Positions 41,991 to 50,251 of a DNA stretch of 64,000 nt are shown here, piece by piece; position 1 is the first letter of the stretch, and every line of letters begins with the position of its first letter. Both the position numbers and the translations under genes were made by a program. The DNA comes from an uncultured Lachnospiraceae bacterium (GTDB lineage Bacteria; Bacillota; Clostridia; Lachnospirales; Lachnospiraceae). The DNA lies in assembly GCA_910579805.1 (NCBI GenBank), contig CAJTWM010000017.1, forward strand, positions 1-64,000. The letters run 5' to 3'. The notes under the pieces were generated by a model. It did not search any database, was not told the origin of the DNA, and saw nothing but the letters and a program-made list of their open reading frames with translations.

Positions 41991-43727
41991 ATGAAAAAAT
42001 TACTGCGTTATTTAAAAAATTACAAAAAAGAAAGCGTCATTGCCCCCCTCTTTAAAATGTTAGAGGCAAGCTTTGAACTCTTCGTTCCTCTGGTGATCGC
42101 CAATATCATCGACATAGGTATTATAAATGAGGACATGGGATATATCGGGAAAATGGGATGTATCCTGATCCTGCTTGGAATCGTCGGGCTTGCCTGTTCG
42201 TTAACGGCACAATATTTCGCTGCCAAAGCGGCGGTCGGCTTCGGCTCCGCGCTCAGAAAAGAACTGTTTTCACATATCAACTCTCTTTCCTACGAAGAGA
42301 TCGATAAAACGGGGACTTCCACCCTCGTGACAAGGATGACCAGCGATATCAATCAGATCCAGTCCGGCGTCAATCTTGTCCTCAGGCTCTTCCTCCGTTC
42401 TCCCTTCATTGTGGCAGGCGCCATGATCATGGCTTTTACGATCGACGTAAAGGCCGCCCTTGTTTTTGTGGTCGCCATCCCGCTTTTGGCTCTCGTTGTT
42501 TTCGGTATTATGGCCGCAAGCATTCCTTTGTATAAGAAAGTACAAAGACAGCTTGATAAAGTTCTCCTTATCACCAGAGAAAACTTAAACGGCGTCCGGG
42601 TGATCCGTTCCGTATGCAGACAAAAGCATGAGATCGAGACTTTTGAAGATACCAATGCCTCCCTGATGAAACTGCAGGTCTTTGTAGGAAAAATATCGGC
42701 CTTTTTAAACCCGGTTACTTATATCATTGTAAACGCGGCCCTGATCGCAATCATTTGGATCGGCGGACTACAGGTAGACGAAGGCATCATTACGCAGGGA
42801 GCGGTGATCGCCCTTGTCAATTATATGTCCCAGATCCTTGTAGAACTGATCAAACTTGCTAACCTGATCATCAACATTACCAAATCGCTTGCCTGCGCCA
42901 ACCGCTTAAACGAAATATTCGATTTAAGCCCCAGCATTACTTCATCGGCTTCGGCAGTCCCAGAAACCAAAAATCAGGAAGATGCCATTGTATTCAAACA
43001 CATTTCTTTCGCTTACGGAGGCTCGAAAGAATATTCTCTCGAAGATATTGATTTCTCCGTAAAAAAGGGAGAAACTCTCGGTATCATCGGCGGTACGGGT
43101 TCGGGAAAATCCACTTTGGCCAATCTGCTGCCCCGGTTTTATGACGTGGAAAAAGGCGAAGTTATGATCAACGGCGTCAATGTAAAGGATTTTCCTATCC
43201 ATGCGCTGCGTTCCAAATTCGGCATCGTCCCTCAGCGGGCCGTTCTTTTCAAAGGTTCCATACGGGAAAATATCCGTTTCGGCAAGGAAGACGCATCGGA
43301 AGAAGAAATCATACAAGCGCTGAAAACGGCGCAGGCTTATGATTTTGTAAAAAACAAAAAAGAAGGACTGGACGCTTTTGTGGAGCAGGGAGGCACCAAC
43401 CTTTCCGGCGGTCAAAAACAGCGTCTCACTATCGCGAGGGCTTTGGTCGGCAGTCCGGAATTTCTGATTTTGGACGACAGCGCCTCCGCTTTGGATTTTG
43501 CAACGGACGCCGCGCTTAGAAAAGCGCTGCATGAAAACACCAGAAACTGCACGGTCCTTATCGTCTCCCAACGTGCTACTACGATCAAAGATGCGGATAA
43601 GATTCTTGTGCTGGACGACGGCAAAGCGGCTGGCTTCGGCACGCACAAAGAATTGCTGGAACAATGCGACGTGTATCGTGAGATCTGTCTGTCCCAGTTA
43701 TCGAAAGAGGAGGTAATAGGCGCATGA
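41991..43727 (+). CDS. ABC exporter half-transporter, subunit 1 (degenerate Walker B)
   Basis: A type IV ABC exporter half with six membrane helices (about residues 15-310) followed by a nucleotide-binding domain. Walker A is GGTGSGKSTL, the signature is LSGGQKQR, and Walker B is FLILDDSASALD. The residue after the second Walker B aspartate is Asp rather than the catalytic Glu, as seen in the degenerate subunit of heterodimeric exporters. The ATG at 41991 follows AAAGGAG at 13 bp; the frame is open upstream to 41874. It overlaps the next gene by ATGA, so the two are translationally coupled. Substrate unknown; drug or peptide export is typical. Confidence 0.9.
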   Translation: MKKLLRYLKNYKKESVIAPLFKMLEASFELFVPLVIANIIDIGIINEDMGYIGKMGCILILLGIVGLACSLTAQYFAAKAAVGFGSALRKELFSHINSLSYEEIDKTGTSTLVTRMTSDINQIQSGVNLVLRLFLRSPFIVAGAMIMAFTIDVKAALVFVVAIPLLALVVFGIMAASIPLYKKVQRQLDKVLLITRENLNGVRVIRSVCRQKHEIETFEDTNASLMKLQVFVGKISAFLNPVTYIIVNAALIAIIWIGGLQVDEGIITQGAVIALVNYMSQILVELIKLANLIINITKSLACANRLNEIFDLSPSITSSASAVPETKNQEDAIVFKHISFAYGGSKEYSLEDIDFSVKKGETLGIIGGTGSGKSTLANLLPRFYDVEKGEVMINGVNVKDFPIHALRSKFGIVPQRAVLFKGSIRENIRFGKEDASEEEIIQALKTAQAYDFVKNKKEGLDAFVEQGGTNLSGGQKQRLTIARALVGSPEFLILDDSASALDFATDAALRKALHENTRNCTVLIVSQRATTIKDADKILVLDDGKAAGFGTHKELLEQCDVYREICLSQLSKEEVIGA

Positions 43728-45484
43728 AAACGAAACAAAATACTGTGAAAAAAGCAACGATAAAGCAAGTACTCCATTTGATCAGGCCCCATATGTTTTT
43801 TGTCGTACTCTCTTTTTTACTGGCGATCCTGACGGTAGTACTTACTTTATATATTCCGGTACTTACCGGAGAAGCGATCGATCTCATTATCGATGCCGGA
43901 AACGTAGATTTTACAAATCTCTTTCCCTTATTACGGAAGATGGGGATCATTATCCTTATTACCGCCGCCGCGCAGTGGTTTATGAATCTTTGCAATAACC
44001 GGATTACTTATCAGGCCGTAAAAGAGATCCGGATACGGGCGTTCAATCATTTGGAAGAACTGCCGCTGAAATATATCGATTCTAAACAGCACGGCGATAT
44101 TTTAAGCCGGATCGTATCCGATGTGGATCAGTTTTCCGACGGCCTGCTCATGGGCTTTACACAGCTCTTTTCCGGCGTTGTGACCATCGTCGGCACTTTG
44201 TTTTTCATGCTGTCGGTAAACGTGAGCATTACTCTTGTCGTTGTCCTCTTAACTCCGGTTTCTTTATTCGTAGCAAGCTTTATCGCAAAACGGACTTTTT
44301 CCATGTTTCACAAACAGTCGGAAACAAGAGGCCGTCTTACATCCCTGACGGACGAAATGGTCGGAAATGAAAAAATCCTGCAGGCTTTCGGATATGAAAA
44401 AAGGGCGCAGGAACGATTTGATACGATCAACAAAGAACTGCAGGACTGCAGCGTAAAGGCAATCTTCTTTTCCTCCATCACCAACCCCGCCACCCGGTTC
44501 GTAAACGGGCTTGTTTATGCGGGCGTCGCCATTGTAGGAGCATTGCTGGCGGTCAACCACAGGCTGAGCGTGGGACAGCTCTCCTGCTTTTTAAGTTATG
44601 CCAACCAATATACAAAACCCTTTAACGAAATTTCCGGTGTAGTCACCGAATTGCAGAATGCCTTTGCCTGTGCGGAACGCGTATTCGAACTGATGGCGGA
44701 GCCTGCCCAGCTGCCGGACGCTGCCGATGCCAAAACGCTCGCTCATGCGCAGGGCAGCGTAGATCTGGAGCATGTGGCCTTTTCCTACACCCACGAACAA
44801 AAACTGATCACCGATCTGAATCTCCATGTAAAACCCGGACAGCGCATTGCCATCGTAGGACCCACCGGCTGCGGGAAAAGTACCCTTATCAATCTTCTCA
44901 TGCGTTTTTACGATGTTAAAAACGGAAACATCCGTGTGGACCGCATACCCGTTACGGAAATGACCCGCGACAGCCTGCGAAAAAATTACGGCATGGTTTT
45001 GCAGGAAACATGGTTAAAATCCGGCACCATAAGGGAAAATATCTGCTACGGAAAACCGGAGGCCACGGAAGAAGAAATCATTGCCGCTGCAAAAGCGGCG
45101 CACGCCCATAGCTTTATCAAACGGATGCCCGACGGATATGATACTGTCATCTCCGAGGACGGCGGCAATCTTTCCCAAGGGCAGAAACAGCTTTTATGTA
45201 TCTCCCGGGTTATGCTGACACTGCCGCCCATGCTGATCTTGGACGAGGCAACCTCTTCTATCGATACCAGAACGGAGATCCGGATCCAAAAGGCCTTTGA
45301 GGAAATGATGAAAGGCCGTACCAGCTTCATCGTAGCACACAGGCTTTCCACCATCAAGGAGGCTGACGTGATCCTTGTCATGAAGGACGGAGATATCATT
45401 GAACAGGGAAACCACGAAGAACTGCTTAAGAAAAACGGTTTTTATGCTTCTTTATATAACAGCCAGTTTAGTCCGGCCTGCTAA
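43724..45484 (+). CDS. ABC exporter half-transporter, subunit 2 (catalytically complete)
   Basis: The 586-residue partner has six membrane helices in the first 320 residues and a nucleotide-binding domain with Walker A GPTGCGKSTL, signature LSQGQKQ, Walker B MLILDEATSSID with the catalytic Glu, and H-loop AHRLSTI. Together with subunit 1 it should form a heterodimer with one active and one degenerate ATP site, as in BmrCD and TM287/288. It begins inside the stop codon of the first gene and ends before a strong terminator. Confidence 0.92.
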   Translation: MKTKQNTVKKATIKQVLHLIRPHMFFVVLSFLLAILTVVLTLYIPVLTGEAIDLIIDAGNVDFTNLFPLLRKMGIIILITAAAQWFMNLCNNRITYQAVKEIRIRAFNHLEELPLKYIDSKQHGDILSRIVSDVDQFSDGLLMGFTQLFSGVVTIVGTLFFMLSVNVSITLVVVLLTPVSLFVASFIAKRTFSMFHKQSETRGRLTSLTDEMVGNEKILQAFGYEKRAQERFDTINKELQDCSVKAIFFSSITNPATRFVNGLVYAGVAIVGALLAVNHRLSVGQLSCFLSYANQYTKPFNEISGVVTELQNAFACAERVFELMAEPAQLPDAADAKTLAHAQGSVDLEHVAFSYTHEQKLITDLNLHVKPGQRIAIVGPTGCGKSTLINLLMRFYDVKNGNIRVDRIPVTEMTRDSLRKNYGMVLQETWLKSGTIRENICYGKPEATEEEIIAAAKAAHAHSFIKRMPDGYDTVISEDGGNLSQGQKQLLCISRVMLTLPPMLILDEATSSIDTRTEIRIQKAFEEMMKGRTSFIVAHRLSTIKEADVILVMKDGDIIEQGNHEELLKKNGFYASLYNSQFSPAC

Positions 45485-45514
45485 TGCACACAGATTTTGC
45501 AGCGGACCGGCAGC

Positions 45515-45564
45515 AAAAAGCGACGTTATGCGCTCCGGCAGGAGCGGCACAACGTCGCTTTTTT
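45515..45564. terminator. Bidirectional terminator between the ABC exporter and the NlpC/P60 gene
   Basis: AAAAAGCGACGTT (45515-45527) pairs with AACGTCGCTTTTTT (45551-45564), with an inner GCTCC/GGAGC pair. T-runs lie on both strands. Confidence 0.92.
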
Positions 45565-45602
45565 ATTGTAATGCCATAGAAACCCGCAATTCCGTTTCCC
45601 CG

Positions 45603-46637
45603 TTACGGAAGAATCTTCACTACCTTTAACGGTGTACGGTATTGGCTGTTGGAAATACGGATTCCGGTCGTCGGACTGCTGGCATGGATAACTTGTCCGT
45701 TCCCGATGTAGATCGCCACATGATTGATCGTACCGTTTTTGCCGTAAAAGATCAGATCTCCGGGCTGGGCTTCCGATAAGGATATCTTCGTACCCATATT
45801 AGCCTGCGATCCTGAATAATGCGGCAATGTATATCCGAAATTCTTATATACGCTTAAAACAAAACCGGAACAGTCCGCACCGTTCGTTAAGCTTGTACCA
45901 CCCCATACATAAGGATTTCCAAGGAACTGTTTTGCATACTGGCAAAGGTCTACGCGAAGATCGGAAACGCCCTGTCCATATAAAAGTTCCGTCATGGTGA
46001 CCGCCGTTTCCAGCTTTTCCCCTACCTCCACATAATCCGCCGAAACATAATAGTCTTCACCGTCCAGATTGATCTTTACCCAGCCGTCCAATACTTCTAC
46101 GACTTCCAGCTCTTCTCCCATAGGAACAAGCGTCAGTACGCCGCATTCCGTATTCGGCTCTTCACGGATCTTTAATGCGTCCGTCGTAACGGTAGCAACC
46201 GTCTTTACAAGCTCTCTTGCTTTTAATTTGGCATCCACGCCTGTCAAAAGATAATCCATGCTGACATAACCGTCCACTTTTCCGGAATGGATGTATGCCC
46301 AATTTCCTTCCGTACTTAAAATCTCACAGGCTGCGTCTTTCGGAAGTTTTCCCACAAGTTTTCCTGACTCATCCGGCGTTTCGCGGATATTCAGATTATT
46401 ATCCACCTGTGCGATCCCGATATTCGTATATCCCCAAAAGCTCTCCTGCGCATCGTTGGCGGTCTGTATATACTCGTCCTCCGTCATACCGGGCTGCATA
46501 AGCGACGCTACGCCTACCGGATCGGATAAGGTGTTTTTGACTAACGTATCCGTCTGGGCTGCCTGCGTATGTAAAGGGCTTGCCAAAAACATAACTCCTA
46601 AAACAAATGTAGTGGTCTTTGCTAATTTTCTTTTCAT
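45603..46637 (-). CDS. Secreted cell-wall endopeptidase, two SH3 domains plus NlpC/P60
   Basis: The 344-residue protein has a signal peptide (residues 1-27, ending near HTQAAQ), two bacterial SH3 domains (about residues 70-130 with NIRETPDESGKLVGKLPK, and 145-205 with LKIREEPNTECGVLTLVP) and a C-terminal NlpC/P60 domain. Catalytic Cys is in GADCSGFVLSVYKNFG and His in INHVAIYIGNGQVIHAS. Such enzymes cut D-Glu-diamino acid bonds in stem peptides. The ATG at 46637 follows AGGAG. A consensus promoter (46744-46772) and a WalR-like direct repeat (46713-46729) precede it. Confidence 0.93.
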   Translation of the reverse strand: MKRKLAKTTTFVLGVMFLASPLHTQAAQTDTLVKNTLSDPVGVASLMQPGMTEDEYIQTANDAQESFWGYTNIGIAQVDNNLNIRETPDESGKLVGKLPKDAACEILSTEGNWAYIHSGKVDGYVSMDYLLTGVDAKLKARELVKTVATVTTDALKIREEPNTECGVLTLVPMGEELEVVEVLDGWVKINLDGEDYYVSADYVEVGEKLETAVTMTELLYGQGVSDLRVDLCQYAKQFLGNPYVWGGTSLTNGADCSGFVLSVYKNFGYTLPHYSGSQANMGTKISLSEAQPGDLIFYGKNGTINHVAIYIGNGQVIHASSPTTGIRISNSQYRTPLKVVKILP

Positions 46638-46712
46638 GGCTGCTCCTATCCGTATTCTTTCCATAACTTGTTACCGTTTATGTTTCTTATATGTTTCATT
46701 CTTTTGCTATTT

Positions 46713-46738
46713 ATTACAAATTTATTACATATATTACA
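46713..46738 (-). promoter_or_regulatory. Candidate WalR (YycF) binding site, direct repeat
   Basis: On the - strand TGTAAT (46724-46729) and TGTAAT (46713-46718) are separated by exactly 5 bp, matching the WalR consensus TGTWAH-N5-TGTWAH. A third TGTAAT lies at 46733-46738. The site covers the predicted start of transcription of a cell-wall hydrolase gene, the typical WalR target class. Confidence 0.55.
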
Positions 46739-46743
46739 TGGTT

Positions 46744-46772
46744 ATTATAGCAAGCTACTACCGCCGTGTCAA
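46744..46772 (-). promoter_or_regulatory. Consensus promoter of the NlpC/P60 gene
   Basis: TTGACA (46767-46772) and TATAAT (46744-46749) on the - strand with a 17-bp spacer, a perfect sigma-A consensus. Confidence 0.9.
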
Positions 46773-46808
46773 CACTTACCTCTGCATTTTCTTATTTCCA
46801 AATAAAAC

Positions 46809-46855
46809 AAAATATGCCAGTTAAGTACCTTCTTCGCACTAAACCGACATATTTT
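46809..46855 (-). terminator. Terminator after ribF
   Basis: On the - strand AATATG pairs with CATATT at the base, with GTT/AAC and AGT/ACT pairs inside, followed by a T-rich TTTTGTTTTATTT. It ends the nusA-infB-ribF operon. Confidence 0.7.
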
Positions 46856-46941
46856 TTTACATTTATATTTATTTTACTCCTATAAAAAACCGCCCTGTGA
46901 AAGCCGTTCAAAACCTGAATCGCCAAAATGGATTTTATGGG
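46856..46941. other. Short stretch downstream of ribF
   Basis: Between the terminator and the ribF stop codon. I see no gene or structure here. Confidence 0.4.
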
Positions 46942-47877
46942 TCAGCCCCGGCCTGTATTCCCGGAATAATATTCTCTTCCGGCTTTCTTATCTTCCATAA
47001 GCTGTTCTTTCAACTGTTCCACTCCTGCAAACTTTTTCTCCGGCCTCCTGAAATGCTCCAAAAAAACCGTAATCTTTTTATGATAGATCTCTTCTTCAAA
47101 ATCATAAATATAAGTTTCCACACCGGGAACCGGCTTATCGCTTACCGTAGGCTTTAAACCGATATTCGTAACGCCGCAGTAATACCGATCCTCCAGAAGA
47201 ACTTTGGAAAAATAAACGCCGTAAGGCGGTAAAAGTTTTGACTCTTCCGGAATCAGATTGACCGTCGGCATAGAAATCGTCCTGCCCAGCTGGTTCCCGT
47301 ATTCCACGGTTCCCGATACGGAATATGGCTTTCCGATCATGACCGCCGCGTTTTCCATATTGCCCTTTTCAATCTCTTCTCTGATATAAGAAGAACTGAT
47401 CTCTCTTTCGTTGTAACAGACCTTTTCCACGATCTCCGTTTCAAAACCATATTGTCCGGAAAGTTCCTTTAAAAGCTTTGCGTTTCCCGCTCCCCGGTAG
47501 CCAAAGGACAAATCCGTTCCCGCCGCCAGATAGGCCACGTTCATCCTCTGCACAAGTACTTCTTTTACAAAATCTTCGGGACTCATAGAAGCCGTTTCTT
47601 CTCTTAAAGGGAACTCGATCAGGATATCGATTCCCATTGCCTCAAATATCTCTTCTTTTTCCCGTCTGGTCGTCAGCTCCTTTGTTTTCTCCCGTCCGAA
47701 AAACCAGGCAGGGGGCGGATCGAAAGTAAACACTGCCGCTTTCATCCCCTTCTTTTTCTGCTCCAAAATCTTTTCCAGCAGTTTCTCATGACCTCTGTGT
47801 ATCCCGTCAAATTTTCCGATTGCCGCCGCCGTCTTTTCTTTTATATAAAATTCTGTCGTTTTTTGAATAATCTGCAT
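46942..47877 (-). CDS. ribF: Bifunctional riboflavin kinase / FAD synthetase
   Basis: RibF makes FMN and then FAD. The 311-residue protein has the N-terminal nucleotidyltransferase domain with GKFDGIHRGHEKLLEKI and DPPPAWFF, SSSYIREEIEKGNMENAAVMIG, and the C-terminal riboflavin kinase domain with GRTISMPTVNL, GVYFSKV and VETYIYDFEEEIYHKKITVFLEHFRRPEKKF. It follows truB by 19 bp at the end of the operon. Confidence 0.96.
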   Translation of the reverse strand: MQIIQKTTEFYIKEKTAAAIGKFDGIHRGHEKLLEKILEQKKKGMKAAVFTFDPPPAWFFGREKTKELTTRREKEEIFEAMGIDILIEFPLREETASMSPEDFVKEVLVQRMNVAYLAAGTDLSFGYRGAGNAKLLKELSGQYGFETEIVEKVCYNEREISSSYIREEIEKGNMENAAVMIGKPYSVSGTVEYGNQLGRTISMPTVNLIPEESKLLPPYGVYFSKVLLEDRYYCGVTNIGLKPTVSDKPVPGVETYIYDFEEEIYHKKITVFLEHFRRPEKKFAGVEQLKEQLMEDKKAGREYYSGNTGRG

Positions 47878-47896
47878 AGCTTTCCTTACTGCCGCA

Positions 47897-48811
47897 TCAA
47901 TTACAGGGAAACATCTTTACCGGTTTTAACTGCCGTTCCTTTTCCCGATATTCATAGATCCCGCAGAATACCTCTTCGTCATTATAGATCCGGTACTGTT
48001 CTTTGTCCTTTTTGGAAAACGTTCCTTCTTTTATCTTGATCTGGTCCGGAAGAAGAAAATTACCGTTATCGATCCGTTTCCGGAACGGACTCTTAACTAC
48101 CGCTTTCGGAAACTCCTGAAATACAAAATCCACAGGAACGATCTTTTGTGCCAACCCCTCTCCTCCATGAACCATCTGCTCTATTTCGGACAGGGTGAGC
48201 GCATCCTCTAAAACAAAACTCCCGACCCTTGTTCTGGTCAGCTCTTCCATTGCGCCGCCACAGCCAAGTTTCGCTCCGATATCATGGCAAAGGGTACGGA
48301 TATAGGTTCCCTTTGAACATTCCACTCTCATTTTAACAAAGGGCAGTTCCACAGAAAGGATCTCGATCTCCTTTATTGTGACGGTTCTTGGTTTTCTTTC
48401 TATTTCCTTTCCTTCCCTCGCCAGCTCGTAAAGCTTTTTTCCGTTTACCTTAAGGGCGGAATACATCGGCGGAATCTGCCCGTATTCTCCCAGAAAGGAA
48501 AACGCCGCCTGCCTAAGCTCTTCCTCGCTGCAGGAAACCGTCCCCTGTGCCAGCACCTTTCCCGACATATCCTGCGTATCCGTTATGACGCCAAGATGCA
48601 GGAGGGCCACATATTCTTTATTCTGATCCGCAAGCATATCGCAAAGTCTGGTGCCGTTTCCCAGACACACAGGAAGTACGCCCACCGCATCGGGATCCAA
48701 AGTCCCCGTATGCCCTATCTTTTTTTGCTTTAAAATTCCCCGCAGCTTGGCGACCACGTCGTGGGAAGTAAAGCCCGCTTCTTTATATACATTCAGCATT
48801 CCGTTTATCAA
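47897..48811 (-). CDS. truB: tRNA pseudouridine(55) synthase
   Basis: TruB isomerises U55 in the T-loop of all tRNAs. The 304-residue protein has the motif KIGHTGTLDPDAVGVLPVC with the catalytic Asp at about residue 39, then EYVALLHLGVITDTQDMSG and KGTYIRTLCHDIGAKLGCGG. Its start overlaps the end of nrnA by 4 bp (ATGA type). The position between nrnA and ribF is conserved in Firmicutes. Confidence 0.96.
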   Translation of the reverse strand: MINGMLNVYKEAGFTSHDVVAKLRGILKQKKIGHTGTLDPDAVGVLPVCLGNGTRLCDMLADQNKEYVALLHLGVITDTQDMSGKVLAQGTVSCSEEELRQAAFSFLGEYGQIPPMYSALKVNGKKLYELAREGKEIERKPRTVTIKEIEILSVELPFVKMRVECSKGTYIRTLCHDIGAKLGCGGAMEELTRTRVGSFVLEDALTLSEIEQMVHGGEGLAQKIVPVDFVFQEFPKAVVKSPFRKRIDNGNFLLPDQIKIKEGTFSKKDKEQYRIYNDEEVFCGIYEYREKERQLKPVKMFPCN

Positions 48812-49779
48812 GGCTCGTTCTCCTGCTTCAACTGTTCTTCAATATGTAAAGAAAGATTATTGATCACGTCGTGGAACGTACCCGAAAGAATGCAGCCCGC
48901 CGCGCGTACATGCCCGCCGCCGCCAAAATATTCCGCAACCTTCGCAACATTTACTTTTTCGTTGGAACGGAGGCTGACTTTATACTGCAAGGACGCCGTT
49001 TCATACATGAAAATAGCGCAGTCCACGCCGGTCGTATTCCGCAATTGGTTTACGATCCCGTCTAAATCGGTAGGCTTTACATGATAAAAATCCATTGTTT
49101 TCTTATCTACGCTGCTGACGATACAATGCCCATCCATAAATAAGATACTTTCCAATAACGCCCTTCCCAAAATCTGATTCTGTACATAAGTCTTTTGGTA
49201 AAACGTTTCTTCTATCAATTTGGAAAAATCAAAACCATAAGAGATCAGTTCCGCCGCTATCTGAAGCGTTTTGGGCGAAGTATTGGAATACTGGAAGATT
49301 CCCGTATCATGAATCATACCGATATAGATCGCTTTAGCGATCGCCTCATTCATTTTTTCCTTATCAAGTAAGTCATAAACAAGCTCGCAGGTGGAGCTTG
49401 CGGTAGGGACGATATAGTTCAGATCGGCGCTGCCCTTATTGCTCACATGATGATCAATGTTAATCGTCTTTGCCGCCTTGTCAAAAAATCTCTCCGCCTC
49501 TCCCGTCCGCTCCTTTTCGCAATCCAGTACAAAGAATACGTCGTACTCTTTTTGGGATTGAAAATCAGTCCTGATCCGTTCCACGCCTTCGATACAGGAA
49601 AAGATCTCTGCAGGCTGTTCCATAAATACGTCGATCTCTGCCTCGGGCAGTTCTTTTTGCAAGTATAAATACAGTCCCATGCAGGCGCCCACACAATCTC
49701 CGTCCGGCCTTAAATGACTGCCGATACCGATCGCTTTTGCATTTTTACATTCTTCTAAAATATTAATCATCTTCACCAT
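48808..49779 (-). CDS. nrnA: DHH-family phosphoesterase, NrnA type (nanoRNase / pAp phosphatase)
   Basis: The 323-residue protein carries the DHH motifs GSHLRPDGDCVGA, VLDCEK and IDHHVSNKGSADLN, and the C-terminal DHHA1 motif GGGGHVRAAGC. NrnA degrades very short RNA oligonucleotides and pAp in the cytosol. The gene start overlaps the rbfA end by 17 bp. An ATG three codons further on (49770) is an alternative start. Confidence 0.94.
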   Translation of the reverse strand: MVKMINILEECKNAKAIGIGSHLRPDGDCVGACMGLYLYLQKELPEAEIDVFMEQPAEIFSCIEGVERIRTDFQSQKEYDVFFVLDCEKERTGEAERFFDKAAKTINIDHHVSNKGSADLNYIVPTASSTCELVYDLLDKEKMNEAIAKAIYIGMIHDTGIFQYSNTSPKTLQIAAELISYGFDFSKLIEETFYQKTYVQNQILGRALLESILFMDGHCIVSSVDKKTMDFYHVKPTDLDGIVNQLRNTTGVDCAIFMYETASLQYKVSLRSNEKVNVAKVAEYFGGGGHVRAAGCILSGTFHDVINNLSLHIEEQLKQENEP

Positions 49780-50149
49780 CTTCTTTTCTATCCGGAATAT
49801 TCTTGTTCACATCATCAATTAATTTTGACATGGAAACGCCATAAGCAATCGACTGATCCATAATAAAACGAATGTCCGGTGTATTTCTTAAATTGATCTT
49901 TTTGGCAAGCTGCCCTTTTATATAGCCTGTCGCACTGTTTAGCCCGGCAAGCGTATCTTCCACCGCTTTCTCGTCTCCCAGCACACTGATCCATGCTTTA
50001 CAGGTCTTTAGATCCGGCGCTACTTCGGCGGCAACTACGCTGGTGAGCGGACTGATGCGGGGATCTTTGATACCGCCTCTTATAATATCCGCCAATGCCC
50101 TTTGCACCTCGCCGTTGATCCTTGTGTTTTTCACACTGTTCTTTCTCAT
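49763..50149 (-). CDS. rbfA: 30S ribosome-binding factor A
   Basis: RbfA helps the last steps of 16S rRNA 5'-end maturation. The 128-residue protein has an KH-like fold with VQRALADIIRGGIKDPRISPLTSVVAAEVAPDLKTCKAWISV and RNTPDIRFIMDQSIAYG, given here as landmarks. The C-terminus is Asp/Glu-rich. AAAGGGG precedes the ATG. A 100-bp hairpin-rich gap separates it from infB. Confidence 0.95.
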   Translation of the reverse strand: MRKNSVKNTRINGEVQRALADIIRGGIKDPRISPLTSVVAAEVAPDLKTCKAWISVLGDEKAVEDTLAGLNSATGYIKGQLAKKINLRNTPDIRFIMDQSIAYGVSMSKLIDDVNKNIPDRKEDGEDD

Positions 50150-50171
50150 ATAGCCATGCCCCTTTCTTAGC

Positions 50172-50247
50172 GCGCAGATCCGTCATGCAGGTTTATACCG
50201 CTGCGCACGGCTCCTGCGCTGACCGGATCGTGATCGGTCTTAGCCGT
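50172..50247. other. Structured infB-rbfA intergenic region
   Basis: GCGCAG (50172-50177) pairs with CTGCGC (50201-50206). ACGGCT (50207-50212) pairs with AGCCGT (50242-50247) and encloses GACCG/CGGTC (50221-50225 with 50235-50239). No U-run follows on the - strand, so this is not a simple terminator. It may be an RNA processing site in the operon transcript. Confidence 0.5.
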
Positions 50248-50251
50248 TTTC

